From Ustulina deusta (lineage: Eukaryota; Ascomycota; Sordariomycetes; Xylariales; Xylariaceae), in the NCBI GenBank assembly GCA_023159155.1, contig JAJNNX010000039.1:463217-527216 (forward strand): a stretch of DNA of 64,000 nucleotides, given 5' to 3'. Every line of letters begins with the position of its first letter. Positions within the stretch are counted from its first letter, which is position 1. The notes under the pieces are model-generated. The model had not been told where the DNA came from, did no database searches, and was given only the letters and a program-made list of their open reading frames with translations. The position numbers and the translations under genes were made by a program. Shown here piece by piece: positions 34,234 to 48,120 of this stretch.

Positions 34234-36359
34234 CTAATCAGTATTTTTAGCTAAAAAATATAAATTAGCAAAAATAAAAATAGAATTTTAACCTAGTTAT
34301 ATAGACTATATATTCTATATTATATTTTGGTTTTTTTAATAGTAGGCTAATAGAAAAAAAAAAATAATTATTTGTTTGTATTTTAGTTCGGCTTTTATAT
34401 AAAAATATAATTAATAACATATAATTGTACTATTTTTTAGTTATTATTATATAAACTATATAAAAGTTTATATTATAATTAAACTTTTTATTTTTATTTT
34501 TTATATTTGTAAATATATTAAACAATAATTAATTATATAAAAGTTATTAAAAGCAAACATATAAAAACGCTAAAGCTTTTAAAAAATAACCTTTTATATT
34601 TTTAAACAACTTTTTATATAAGTTTATAGCTAATAAAATTGCTAAGTATACTAGCATTTTTTTAGCTGCTATATAAAAAACAATTAATTTTTGCATATAT
34701 AATAATATTTTATATAACTTTTATATAGCAATTAAAAAAAAAATCAATATATAAGCTATATATTTATATATTAAATATAGCTAAACTTTAAATAAACTAA
34801 AAAATTTTTAAAAAATATTAATAAAAAATATTAAGTTAGCTAAACTATAAATATTATAAATAATTAATAATAAGATTATTATAAAAATATATAATATATT
34901 TTATATAAAAAGTATTTTAAACTAAAAGCTAGTAAAACGTTTAAAAAAAAACTATATTATATAATTTATAAAAAGCAAATATATTTTAGTATATAAACTT
35001 TAATTTTTTATATAATAATTTTAAATATTACTAGTGTTTTTTATTTTAAATTAGTAATTCTTTAGTTAAAACTATAATAATAAAAACTTTTTTATATAAT
35101 AAAATAGTTTTATAGTATTTATTTTTAAAACTAGGATATAATTTTAAAAAGATTTTTATATATAAAATTAAAAAAAACCTTTAACTTAAAATAATATATT
35201 ATTATATAATAATAAAGTATTAAAAATATATTTTTAAAAAATATTTTTAATTATAAAACGCTACTTATTTTTTATATTAATTAATAACCTAGCTATATAA
35301 ACTAAAAATATATTATATTTCTAATATATAACAAAATATTTAGTTTTATAATATTTTTTATAAACTTTTAAATAATTAATATTTTATATAATATTAGATA
35401 TAAAAATATTTATATTTTATATTTAGATTTTATTTATATATAATATTTAAAATAAGATTATTTTAATAGTAAAATATTAAATATTTCTAAAAACTTAGCA
35501 AAAAAAAAAAAACTATTCTAAAAAGCTATACGATCTGCTTTATAATAAAGCATAATAGTTTGTTAATTTTTACTATAAAATCAAGATTATAAAAGAATAG
35601 TTTTATATAATATTTTTAGTTATTTTAATTAATTATATAAAAAATTATTATATATATTATATTAGTTTTAATTATATATAAAAAAATATATATAATATTA
35701 TAAATTATAACTAGTATTAAATAAACTAAACTAATATTATTTTTATATAAATATATAAATAAAAAAAAAACTTTTTTTTACATAAAATATTAAAAGTTAT
35801 AATTAATAAGCTATTAAAAATATAAAAAATACTTAGGGCAAAATATTTAAAAAAAAAAATATTTTAGTATAATTGTTGTATAAACATACAAAAGTATCCT
35901 AGAATTTAAAACAATACTTATTTTTTACAAACTTATGTTTAAAGGTTTTTTTTTTAACTTTTATTTGTGCTTCTAAATTAAAAGCAACCTATTAAACAAA
36001 TATTTTATATAAAAAGCAAAAAATATTTATTATATAAACAAGCAATATAATTATACTAATTGCTATTTTATATAATATAAAAATACTAAATAATATTTTT
36101 ATAATTTTTAAAAAAATATTTATATAAACAAAAAATATTTTATTTGCTAAAAAAAGAAATATTAGTTAATAAACTATACTTTTTAAAAAAAAGCTTATAT
36201 AAAAAATTAATATTTTAATATATATAAAATAATATTTAATAATAAACTAATTCTAGTAGAATTTTTTATTTATTTTGCTAAATATAAAAGTTATTTAGAT
36301 TTATATAATAAAAAAAATAAAAAAATTTTAATATATATAATAAAAATATAGTATAATAT

Positions 36360-36425
36360 ATTATAAATAATATATTTATATATTATAAATAATATATTTA
36401 TATATTATAAATAATATATTTATAT
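36360..36425. repeat. Three perfect copies of a 22-bp A/T unit
   Basis: Units 36360-36381, 36382-36403 and 36404-36425 are identical, starting ATTATAAATAAT and ending TTTATAT, with a partial fourth copy. Perfect identity inside mutated sequence implies amplification after RIP. Confidence 0.8.
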
Positions 36426-39400
36426 ATTATATAACTTAAAAAAATATTTAAGTAATAATAATAAATTAGTTTTTAAACTAATTTATATTAGATAACTAGT
36501 ATTATATAAAATACTAAAGTATTATTTAAAATATAAATGTTTTAAAGTTTTTAACTATAGAAAAGCTGCAAATAGAGGCATATATATAAAAAAACCCTAA
36601 TATAAAAATTATATAAATATTTAAAATAAATAAAGTAAGCTTTAGTAAAAGTTATATAATAACTTTAATTAATATAATAAAAGTTAATAAGAAGATTGGT
36701 TGTATAATTTTTTATATATTAGATATTTTTATTTTGTTTTTATTTTTATTAAAAAATATAAATTACTTAAAAGCTTACTTTAATAATACAAAAAATATTA
36801 TTATATAAAAAATCAAAAATATTTTTTTTATTATATATAAATAAAGCTACTTTTTTTTTAATATTTATTTATATAAAATAGCTAGCTATTTTACTAAAGT
36901 TAAACTATAGCGCTTATATAAATATTTTAGGTATTTTTATATAAAAAAACTATATAAAATATTAACTTGTACAAAATATAAAATTAAATAGCTAATTTTA
37001 AAAAAAATCTAAAAGTTTTATTATTATTACTAAATATATAATAAAACTTTATATTGCTTTAAGTTTATAATTAAAAATAACTATAAATTTAATTATAAAA
37101 TAGTTATAAATATTATATAAATAAAGAACTAAAATATATTATATATAATTAATGCTATAATATTATTTAAAATAGCTATTTTTTTAAAATCTATGTTTAT
37201 ATAAAATATATAAGAAATATTATATAAATGCTAGATTAATATTTATTAAAAACTTTTTAATAATATTATATATAACTTAAAAATAAATTTTTTATTAAAT
37301 AAATTGAAAAAGTATATAAAAATAATAAATATATAATGTTATAAAATATTTATTAAAACATATTAAGTAATTAGAAAAATAAAACAAGTATATAAATTGC
37401 TAAAATATATATATAATATTTTTTAAAAAGAAATTAATATATAAACAAATAATTAATTAATTTTATAAATAGTAATTAAAGCATTAAACAATATAGCTGG
37501 ACTAAACAGCTTTATATTAACTTTTTTTGTTTTTAGAGCATACCTATATATTAATAAAAATCTTTCTTTTTTTTTAGCTTTTGTACGAAAAGCAATAGCT
37601 ATTTAAAACATAATAAAAATGCTATATAAAAACTATATAAAAATTAAAATTAATTATACGATTAAAAAATAAAATGGATTATTTTTGCATAACGTACTTA
37701 TATTTCCTTTCTGTAGCAAAGTTTTAATATAAAAAAAAATAAAAAAATAAAAAAGCTTATATAAAATTAAAACAATTAAAAAATTAAATATAATTATTAT
37801 TTTAATAAACGGGCTAATATATTTTTATTATATATAAATCAAACTATACTACTATATAAAAAATGCCTAAACTAAAAATATAAAAAATAATAGTATATAA
37901 TTAGTATAACTAATAATAATATAAAAAAAATATAGCTAGTTAAAAAAAGAACTTATTATATATTTATTATATAATGCCTAAATATTATAAACTTTTTTAA
38001 TTATAAAAAAATATTAAACTTTTAAACTAGCAACTAAGTTTTATACGGATAGGATTATTATAACTTTTAAAAAACTATTTAAAAAATTAAATATAATAAA
38101 AATTAATAAATTTATTATATAAAATATTTTTAAGTTTATTATATATAACCTAAATATATATAAAAAAAATATATTTTTAAATTTTGCTTTATATAAAAAA
38201 AAAAAAAAAATATTAAACTATATAAAAAATTAAAGCTAGTTATATAAAAATATAATAATACTAAAAAAAACATAATTCTAATTCAATTGCTAATAATCTA
38301 ATAAATAAGCTAATAGCTAATTTTAGCTTTTAGATTTATTTTTATATATAACTTTGGAGTATTATATAAGCTTAAAAATATTATTTAAGCTTATATTTAG
38401 TTAAAAAATAAGCTATTATATAATATTTATGTTTGTTTATTTCTAAAGCTAAAAAATAAATATTTTTTAAAAATTATTCTATAAATTATATAACTTTTAT
38501 ATAGCCTAGCTAAATCTAGGCTATACTAGTTTAAAACTTATTATTAATACTACTAAAAAAAACTTAGAATATAAATATTTATATATAACTTATATTTATT
38601 ATTTATATATAATAGCCCGGATATTTTTGGAATAACTAAAATATAAACAGATAATATTTTAAGCTTTGCAACTTTGAACTTTTTAGCATACAAAAAAAAA
38701 AAACTTTAGTAAACAAAACTTTATATAAAACTAAAAAAAACTTTATTTTTTAACTACTTAATCGAATTTAATTATAAAAAGATTTTTTTATATAAACATA
38801 ATATTATAATAATTTAGAAAAACTAAACTAAAAATTTAGCTAAGATTAACCTTTATATAAAAAGGTTTATTTAAGCTTATATTTTTTAATAAGTTTAAAA
38901 AATATATATTAATAGTATATACTAATTAAAAACTATATATAATTTTACTATTACAACTTAAATAATTAAGTTATAATTATATAATATTAAAGTATTAAAC
39001 AAATAAATTAAATAATAAAAAAATAATTTAACTTAAAAACTTATATTTATTATATTTGATTTTTATAAATAGTTTATTTATAAATAATACAAATATAATT
39101 TTTTAATTTAGCTTTATTATTATATTAATAATTAAAATTTATATAAAAAATATAATAAATTTAGATTTTAAAATTAAAAAAAATATTATATACTAGAATT
39201 TAAGCAAATATAAATAAATTATATAAAACATTCTAGTTAACAAATTATATAGCATAGTAAGCAGCTTTAATAATACTATTACTTTTTATATAACTTTTTA
39301 AAAAGTTATAAAAATACTTAACCTATTTTTAATACTTGCTATTTTATATTTAAACTTAAAATTATTATATAATTATTTAGTTAAATTAAAAATAATATAA

Positions 39401-40417
39401 AAAAAAAAACTAATAATTAATATTATATTTTTTTAAAAATTATATAAAAAAAAAATTTTCTAAAATATAATAAATTAATAATAAAAATAACTTAGCAAAT
39501 ATATTTATTAAACGTACCTTAAACTAAGTATTAAAAACTCTAGTTTTTACTAATAAACTATTTGTATAAATTAAAATATTAATTAAAAAACTATAAAAAA
39601 TATATTTATATAATAAAAAATAACTAATAACTAAGCTATATATAAAAAAGCAAATATTATATATAAATATTAAAAAAAATAAAAAAATATAAAAAAGATA
39701 CCAAAAATTTATTTATATTTTAAAAAGCTAATATATAACTACTTTCTTTTTTTTTTTCCCTTTAAACAAAACTTTTTTTTTTTTTTAACTACGGTTAAAG
39801 TATTGCATTCCATACAAGCACTAGACGCAAGCGCTACATATATTTTTTTAAAAACTAAAGACCTAACAATACACTAAAAATAGCGCTTTAGTATAGTAGT
39901 AGCAGCTACTACACAAACTGTTTATATAAAGCAAAAATACTACTTTTTAATTTTGGACTAAAATAGCCCAAAAATAGCTTTTTTAGTAGATAAACTTAGC
40001 TTAAACATTTGCAAAGATATCTAATAATAATACTTAAAACATAATATTAATAAATAAAGTAGCAGTAATAGTATTTATTTTATTTTATTATATAACAAAA
40101 TATATTAGCTATTAAATATATTAAGAATTATTTATATAAAAATAAAAACTAAAAATATATATATATTTATATAAAAAGTCTATATAAAGGCTTAGCAGGC
40201 CCGACTCCCTATAGAGAGGCTATATACCTTTATGTAGCTATTGTCCTCTATACAAACAAAATTTTAAAACCATAAAATATCACCTAAAGCAAGCAACGCT
40301 AAATATAAGCAGATAAAAGCAGTAGCAGATATACTACTACTATGACTACTATTATTAATAGTACTACTTAAATTATTATTAGTACAACACTTAAAATAAT
40401 AAAAAAACTTTATATAT

Positions 40418-40513
40418 AATAATAATAGTAATAGTAGTAGTAGTAATAATAGTACTACTACTACTAATAATACTACTACTACTACTATTACTATTATTAC
40501 TACTACTACTATT
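40418..40513. repeat. TAG/CTA trinucleotide repeat with hairpin symmetry
   Basis: Runs of TAG/TAA change to TAC/TAA about 40451, so the two halves are reverse complements and could fold back on each other. It lies in the 3' interior of the LTR element. Confidence 0.7.
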
Positions 40514-40565
40514 ATATAACAACTATTATTTTTAAGTTAATATAACTTTAAAATAATAGCTAGAG

Positions 40566-40626
40566 CATATATATAATATATATATATATGTGTATATATA
40601 TATATGTATATGTGTGTATATACACT
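40566..40626. repeat. TA/TG dinucleotide microsatellite
   Basis: Alternating TA with TGTG interruptions, followed by an A-run interrupted by G up to about 40658. Lies inside the LTR element. Confidence 0.75.
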
Positions 40627-40746
40627 TAAAAAAAAAAAAAAGAAAAAAAAAAAAAAAAAGTAGTATAAAAGCGGCCCGTTTTATATATAACAGCTATAAT
40701 TATTACGCTTTATTTAATCTTAAGCATTTCTAAATAATATATAAAA

Positions 40747-40831
40747 AGTAGTTATATATAAAAAGCAGTTATATATAAAAAGCAATTATGTATAAAAAGC
40801 AGTTATGTACAGAAAGCAATCATATATAATA
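40747..40831. repeat. Five copies of a 17-bp tandem repeat
   Basis: Unit close to AGCAGTTATATATAAAA at 40747, 40764, 40781, 40798 and 40815. Copies differ mainly by A/G and C/T changes. It lies about 180 bp before the right LTR. Confidence 0.75.
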
Positions 40832-41006
40832 GGCAAACTATAAAAAGCCTTTCGAAAAAACAGCAATTTAATATACTATTAAACAATTTTATTAACTATA
40901 GATTAGCTATATACTATAGTTTATATTTTTTTTACGTTTAAAATTTTTTTATTTTTTTTAGTAGTTATATAAAGATGCACTATAATCAAAAAAAAAAAAA
41001 AGCTAG

Positions 41007-41260
41007 TGTTATAATAATAGTGTTAACTACGCACAAAGCTACTACTAACTATATATAAGACTATTTATATAATATTAGCAATTGGCTAATTGGTCTAATT
41101 ATGTAGGCAGTATATATATATAGAATTCTTTTACTATATAAGAATCCTTTATATAAAGGTTTTACTTTTGTATGGATAGTTAAAAAAATAGATTAATATA
41201 TATAGTTATTTATCTTACCTCTTTGTTACGTATAATATTATACCCCCTGGCCACCCAACA
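41007..41260 (+). repeat. Right LTR
   Basis: Same length as the left LTR; begins TGTTATAATAATAG and ends GGCCACCCAACA, which gives the better view of the original 3' terminus. Followed by CTAAT at 41261-41265. Confidence 0.85.
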
Positions 41261-44200
41261 CTAATAATATAATAATGTTTATTTAAAAAAAAGTTTTTTT
41301 ATATTTTATAACTTAGAATTATAACTTTTATAATATTTTTATATTATAAAGAGGCTAAATAATTTTTAAAGAGGTCTTTTAAGTTTATATTAATTAGATT
41401 AATAAAAATAAATAAAAAAATATTTAGACTGCTTTTTTTTTTTCTAAATATAAAAAAAAAAAACTATATATTAGCAAAGTTAATTATAAAAAAAAGCAAT
41501 TTTTAAGAATTAAATTGTTTAGCAAATATATAAATTAGTTTATTAATCTAAAATAGTCTATTTATAATTCTAATAATCTTAAAAATATTTAAATAATAAT
41601 AAATAATAAACTAATATTTTTTTAATTGTTTAATTTAAATAGCAATTTTTTTAAGCTTTTAATTTAATTCTTAAAATATTTATTAAGTTATAATAATCTA
41701 TATATAATATAATTAAAAATTAAAATTTTATAACTAGCTAGCAATATTTTACTAAGTAGCAAACTACTTTTAAAGTTTTTTTTTTTTTTAGTATTATATT
41801 TTATTTTTAAATTAAAAAGTTTAAATAATATAAATAAAATTTTTTTTATAAAAATTATATTTTTATTAGTAATTTTAGTTCTAATAAGTTAACTAGCTAT
41901 TTAAAATAATATTTTATTTAGCCTTATTAATAAAGCATTAATAGCTAAATAATACTAAATAAAAAAATTTAAATTTGTAATAATATAATTTCAAATTTTT
42001 TTGTATATTATATAAAAGGCCTTTTATTGTTTTTTTTCCTACTTAAAAAGCTTTTTTATTATTTTTTTTTAAATAAAAAGCTTTTGTTTTAAAGTTAATT
42101 TTAGAACTAATTTCTAGTAAATATTTTTCAATATATTAGTTAAATAATTTTTATTTAATATTTATTTTTAAATTAATTTTAATGCTTTAAAAATAAACAT
42201 ACTTATTTTTAAAATAATTTAAAGTTTAATATATTAATTCAATTTATGAATAAGATTATCTTTTTTAAAAAAAGCCTAATTGGAATAAATATAATTTATA
42301 AAAAATATTAAATATATAAAAAATCAAAAGAATTATTAAACATATAGCTAAATATATTATAGTTATTAATAAAGATATTAAAAAATATTCCTTATTTTAA
42401 GTAATATACTAAAAAAAAAAAAAAAAAAAACCTAGAAAGATTTTCTATAAGTAGTTATTTTTTAAAGCTAATATTTTCTAAAGTATAGTAAATATAAAAA
42501 AAGCTTATTATACTTTAAAATATTTTTTAATTTATATATTAATTATTAAAAGCAATAAATTTAGTTTTTAGTTAATCTTTATATTTTATTAGTATAGCTT
42601 AAAACTTATAAAGAGTATCTTTTTTTAAAAAAACATTATAATCTTTCTAAATTAAGGCATACAAATTTTTATTTTATTAATATACTAGCTATTAAATTTT
42701 AATTATAACTTGATTTATTAGAATATAATAACATAAATTTTTTTTTTTTTAGTTTAGCTTTAAATAAATAATAAGTTTATACTTTTTAAATAGATATTTT
42801 TAAATAAATAAAATTAGCAAATTCTAGCTAGAAAAAAATTCTAATAATAAACTGCTTTTTTTATAGTATATTTAAGTTAATAAAGCTAAAAAAAGTAATT
42901 ATAAAATTAGTTATAATAATATATTTAATTAAATTAATTTCTTTTATATTTTTAAAACTTATAATAAAGCAATTTTTTTAATATACTATAATTTTTAAGT
43001 TAATATTTGCTATTTTAAAATTTTAGCTTTATTTCTAATAGTAAGTAAGGATTAAATAAACTATATATTAATTATAATTTAAAAGCTTTTAAATAAAAAA
43101 TATTATTTAATTTTATATTATACTTAGGGTTTTTTTTATATTTTTTAGTTTAAAAAAGTATATTTAGATAATAATAAAAATATAAAATTATAAAAAATAG
43201 GAAGAATTAGTTCTTTTTTTTAGAAGGATTAATTAGCTTTATATTAACTACTAAATCTAAATTAAATTTATTTTATTTTATAGCTATTAAAGCTAGATCT
43301 GTATTTAAATAATTATTTAAAACTAATACTATTTATTTTTAGTTATTATATATATTACACAATAAAAATAATTAATTGGTTTTATTTTTAATAATATAAT
43401 AAAACTTAATAAAATAAGTTTTATTATTGTTTTGATTTAATAATTTATATTAATATAGAATTTTATTATAATTAGTATTAAAAGTAACGATTATTTTTTT
43501 GATAAGCAGAAATAAAGCTTTATAGAATATAGGTAAAGTATAAATTAGCTTTTTTAAAATTTTTGTATATTTGTTAGTATAATTAGAAATAATTAATAAA
43601 AATAATTTTATATGTTTAAGGAATGCTTTATTAAAAGTAGTAAGCAGTAAAATTTATAATAAATATTTACTTTAGATTTCGGTTATAGCAAGTTTTTTTA
43701 TTAGTAGTTTATTTATAATCTATAAATTAGTAAAAAATAGACTTTTTGTTATAAGTATTAAAATAGTATTATTAATATTAGCAAATAAAATCTTTCTAGC
43801 TAATATATTTAAACTTATTAATAGCTTAAAAATAATCTTTAGTTTAATAATAAAAAATATTTTTTTTTTTAGTTTTTTTAAAGTTTAAATAGTAATAAAT
43901 TAATATTTTAAGCTCTATAAATATTTTTTTTAAACTTGGCTTAAAATCAAACTTTTGTTTAGTTTTTTAAAAAAAAAGTTAAAACTAATACTAATTTAGT
44001 AATATTTAATATTTCTTTAATTAGATTTTTATTAGTTAGGTTTTAATTTAAAATATTATTAATATTTTTTTTTTTTTTAAAACTTAAAAGTTTTTTAGAA
44101 TTTCTTTTTAATTTAATAAATAAGTAATTATTAGTATAAAAAAATTAATAAGATTTATTTTTAGTTTTTTAAATATTTATAAGTCCTATAGCTAAAATAT

Positions 44201-47200
44201 TTTATATAATTAAAATATTAAATATTTTTTTTAGGTTTTATAAAGTAATTTAATTAGTTTTATAATTAATAATTACTAAGTTTTATTTTAATTAAGTTTT
44301 CTAAAAAATATTTTATAAGTTTAATTGTTTTTTATAACTAAAAAAAAATTATATAATATTCAATTAAAATAATATTATTATTAGCTATTTTTAGCTTTAA
44401 TAATTTAAAAATAATATAAAAAAGCAAATTATATTATATTATATATATAAAGTTTATTAAATCAATTAAAAAATTTTTATTAATTAAAATATAGTTAATA
44501 ATAGTTCTATTAAACGTTTTTTTAATATATTTAAAATAAGTTTTTTTATTATTTATTTAAGCTTTATTTTTTTAAACTATAGTAGTAACTAAGCTTTATA
44601 AAATTTAAAACTTTATTAATATAAAATAATGTTTTTTTTAAAAAAAAAAAAGCTTTAGTTATTTTCGTTTAATAGTTAGAAATAATCCTATTTTTTATAT
44701 AAACTAAGCTTTAATAATAAAATAATAATTAAAAAATTATTTTTATATAATTTAAAAAAAAAAAGTAGTATAAAAAAAGTGTTTAATATTAATTTAGTTT
44801 TTTTAACTATTTTTATAAGCCTAAATTAAAACAGTATTTTGTTTTTAAATAACTTTTTTAGCTTTGATTAGCTAATAAATTAATTAATTTTAGAACTGTT
44901 TATTAAAAAATATTAGTTTTGCGGCTTTTTTTAAAAAAAAAAAATTAGCTTAAAAAAAAGCTTATTTTTTTGTTTTTTTTTAAATTAGCTAGTAGACTTT
45001 TTAATTTTAAAAGCTTATTAAATATAGCTATATTTTAAAAAAAAACTAGTTAAAATTTTTTTTTTTTTAAATCTGCTAAAAAAACATATATTATATTTTT
45101 ATTTCTAAAAAAAAATATAAATTAGGCTTATAAATAATAAAAGCTATTTAATTCTAATAAACTATTTTTTTTATTAAATAATCTAGGTTTATTAAAAGTT
45201 TTTAATTTTTTTTTTTAATTTTTTTTATATTTATAGATTATATACTAATAGAATTTTTTATATTTAGATTAATTTTTAATAAATTATATTAAAAATAAAT
45301 TAGTAATGGTTATTTTTATTAAATAGTATTATAGATCTAATTCTTTTTTTTTAAAAGTTTTGATTTTTTAATATAATTATAAAAAAAATATTTTTTAATT
45401 TTATAGTTCTAATAGATTAAAGGTCTTTTATTATAACTAAAGTTATAATTTTTTTTAATTTTTTTTTAATTTTTTATAGCTTTTTTGATTTATTTTACTA
45501 CTAGTTTTTTTAAAATTAACCTTATTTTTATATTTATTAAAAAAACTAATAAATAAATTATTTTAAGCGTTTTAAAATTAATATAAAAAACTTATAAATG
45601 TAAGTTTTAATTAAGCAGTTCTAATTTTTTTAATTATTTTAAAAATAAAGTTCTGTTTATATATTAAGTTTTTTTATAAAGATTATAACTAGTTATAATA
45701 ATTAGTAAGCTAATTATATTATAACTAAAAAAAAAATATAAAATTTAAATTTTTTAAAAAAAGTTATAGTATATATTAATTAATAAAAATTTAATTAATA
45801 AAGTTAGCTATAGATCTAATTAGAATTTTTTTAAAGTATTAATAATAATAATACTTAATTTTTTTAGGAATTTATTTTTAAATAGTTTTTTAAGCAAACA
45901 AACTATTTTAGTTTTAATTTAGTTAAAAAATTCTTTTTTTTTCTAAGCTTTAAAGCGTAAATAATAATAACTTTTTTTATATTTTAATAAATATAGTTTT
46001 TTTTAAACTTTTTAAAATTGCTTAAAAGTTTAGTATTAATTAAATAGTTTATAATTTTTTTTTAGATTTTTTTTTGTTTAAATGATTCTTTTTATTTATA
46101 TTTTAAAAAAAAAATTTTTTTAGTTTATTTAATTAATTATTATTAGCTTAAAAAAAGCTTATTAATTTAATTAATATAGTTAGCTAAAAATTTTTCGGCT
46201 TTTTAGTTAAATTTATTAATTTAAGCGCTAAAGCTAATGTTTTAGTTTTAGATCTTTAAAAAAAAATGTTTTTTTAGACTATTTTATAAAACTTAAAAAA
46301 AAAAAAACTTTTTTGCAAAAAAGTATTAATACTATTTTTTAATATTTTCTTATAAACTATAATAAAATATTAACTATTTTTTAGCTTTATTTAGCTGTTT
46401 TGTTTTATTAGTAGCTTTAGGCTAAGTACTAAAAAAGCTACAAAATAGTTTTTTAATATAAATATTTATATTATTAATATTATAGCGATTCAGTTACTTA
46501 TTAAAGATAAAAATTATCGTGTAAAGTATGAATAAATGATTTTTTTCTTTTTAAGTATAAAATTATAAGAATATCTACCTACTTATAGACATAATAAACA
46601 TATTTATAGCTATAGCTAACATATCTATAGTTATACTTATTAAGTACCTCCTCCTTTAAATAAAGCTACCTATCCTAGGTTATAAATACTTTTTATAATT
46701 TAATATTTTTAATTCTTTTTGTTATATAATATATAATATTTGTTTTCTTTAATTTTCCTAGTTTTTATACTTTTTTATTATTTTTGTAATTTTATTTAAC
46801 TTAATAAAGCTTTGTTTTATTTTATTAAAAATATTTTTATAGTTATTAAGTATTTTTATTATTGATTTGAAAACATTTTTAGCGTTTTTTTTATATGTTT
46901 TAGTAATATATATAGCTTTTTATAGTTAAAATTTAATAATATTAACTTTTTTAATTATTTTATTCTTATTAGGGTTAAACTTATTAATTTAAGTAGTTAG
47001 TTTAGTAATAGCTTTGTTTTATTGCTTAAATTTGATTTTATAGCTATTAAGTCAAGCTTTTAGGTTATTAAGCTTATTTTATATAACGTTTAAATTAACT
47101 TTTTTATAATATTTTTTTTTAAAATTATTAATATATTTCTTTAAATAAATATAAAACTAAATAATAAATTTATTAAAGTTATTTATAGCTTTTCTATAGT

Positions 47201-48083
47201 TAGATTTAATTTATTTTAAGTTTGTTTAGCTAAGCTTTACTAATTATTTTATAATTATTAAATTAAAGCTATTATTTAAACATATAAACTTAAAAGCTAA
47301 AATATTAGCTTTATTAAAAAATAAAGATTTTTATACTTTTTTTTTAATTTTTAGTTTTTATAATATTTATATATTTAGTTTTAAAGCTTTATATAACACT
47401 ATTAGTTATAAAAGGTTTTTATTATTTTTGCCAAATAATTTAGTAGGTTTTTTAATAACTAAGTTATAAAAAAAATTAAATTTATTTATTTTATTATTAA
47501 AGCAAGCAATAGTTTTATTAAAGTTATTTGTTTTGCTATATAGTTTTTTAATATTGCTAAGCTATTATTAGACCTATTATAAATATTTTATTAGTTATTA
47601 TTTTTAGCTTTTTCTTTATTATAAATATTATTTTTTAAGTTATTACTATTATATAATGTTTGATTTTTGTAGCTATATAATACTACGTAAAACTTAGTTT
47701 TATTAAAATTAAATAAATATTTAAAATATTATTATTATTTTTATTATTATTATTATTATTATAATTATTTTTAAACAATCTAATAGTAATAATTAGCTAT
47801 TTTTTATTTTTAATATTTTAATAGATTTTTTTTAATATAACATTTTTTTAAGTGTTATTTTTAATAGAAGTAGTGTTATATTTGGCAGTTTTTTCAGCTG
47901 TAGCAAATTTTTTTTTTTTATAATATAATCTAAAAACTTTAAATTCTTTTTTTGGTTGTTTGTGTTAGGTTAATAGGTTTAGCAGTTCTTTTAGTATTTT
48001 TATTGTTTTTATTATTATTTTAACTAAGATTTATAACTATATATTCATTTTTAGTATTATTATATATTATAGTAAGCATAACC

Positions 48084-48120
<37 letters not shown>

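Larger units (their letters stand above)
33980..41260 (+). mobile_element. Degenerate LTR retrotransposon, complete structure, 7281 bp
   Basis: Two 254-bp direct repeats (33980-34233, 41007-41260) without length difference bound a 6.8-kb interior; the whole is flanked by a perfect 5-bp duplication CTAAT. Five-base duplications and TG...CA ends fit Ty1/copia or Ty3/gypsy integration. The interior is A-rich on the plus strand and destroyed by transitions: I cannot find any gag, protease, integrase or reverse-transcriptase motif, so the superfamily stays open. An A-run followed by GCTAG just before 41007 could be the polypurine tract, implying plus orientation. A primer-binding site after 34233 is not recognisable. 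The 3' interior (39.8-41.0 kb) is less mutated and holds simple and tandem repeats. Confidence 0.85.

Noticed and set aside
34234..40000. Search for reverse transcriptase or integrase motifs in the LTR element
   Set aside because: RIP has removed every codon signature in all frames; no superfamily assignment is justified.
36360..40831. CRISPR-like direct repeats
   Set aside because: Units are adjacent without spacers, in a eukaryotic retroelement; ordinary tandem repeats.
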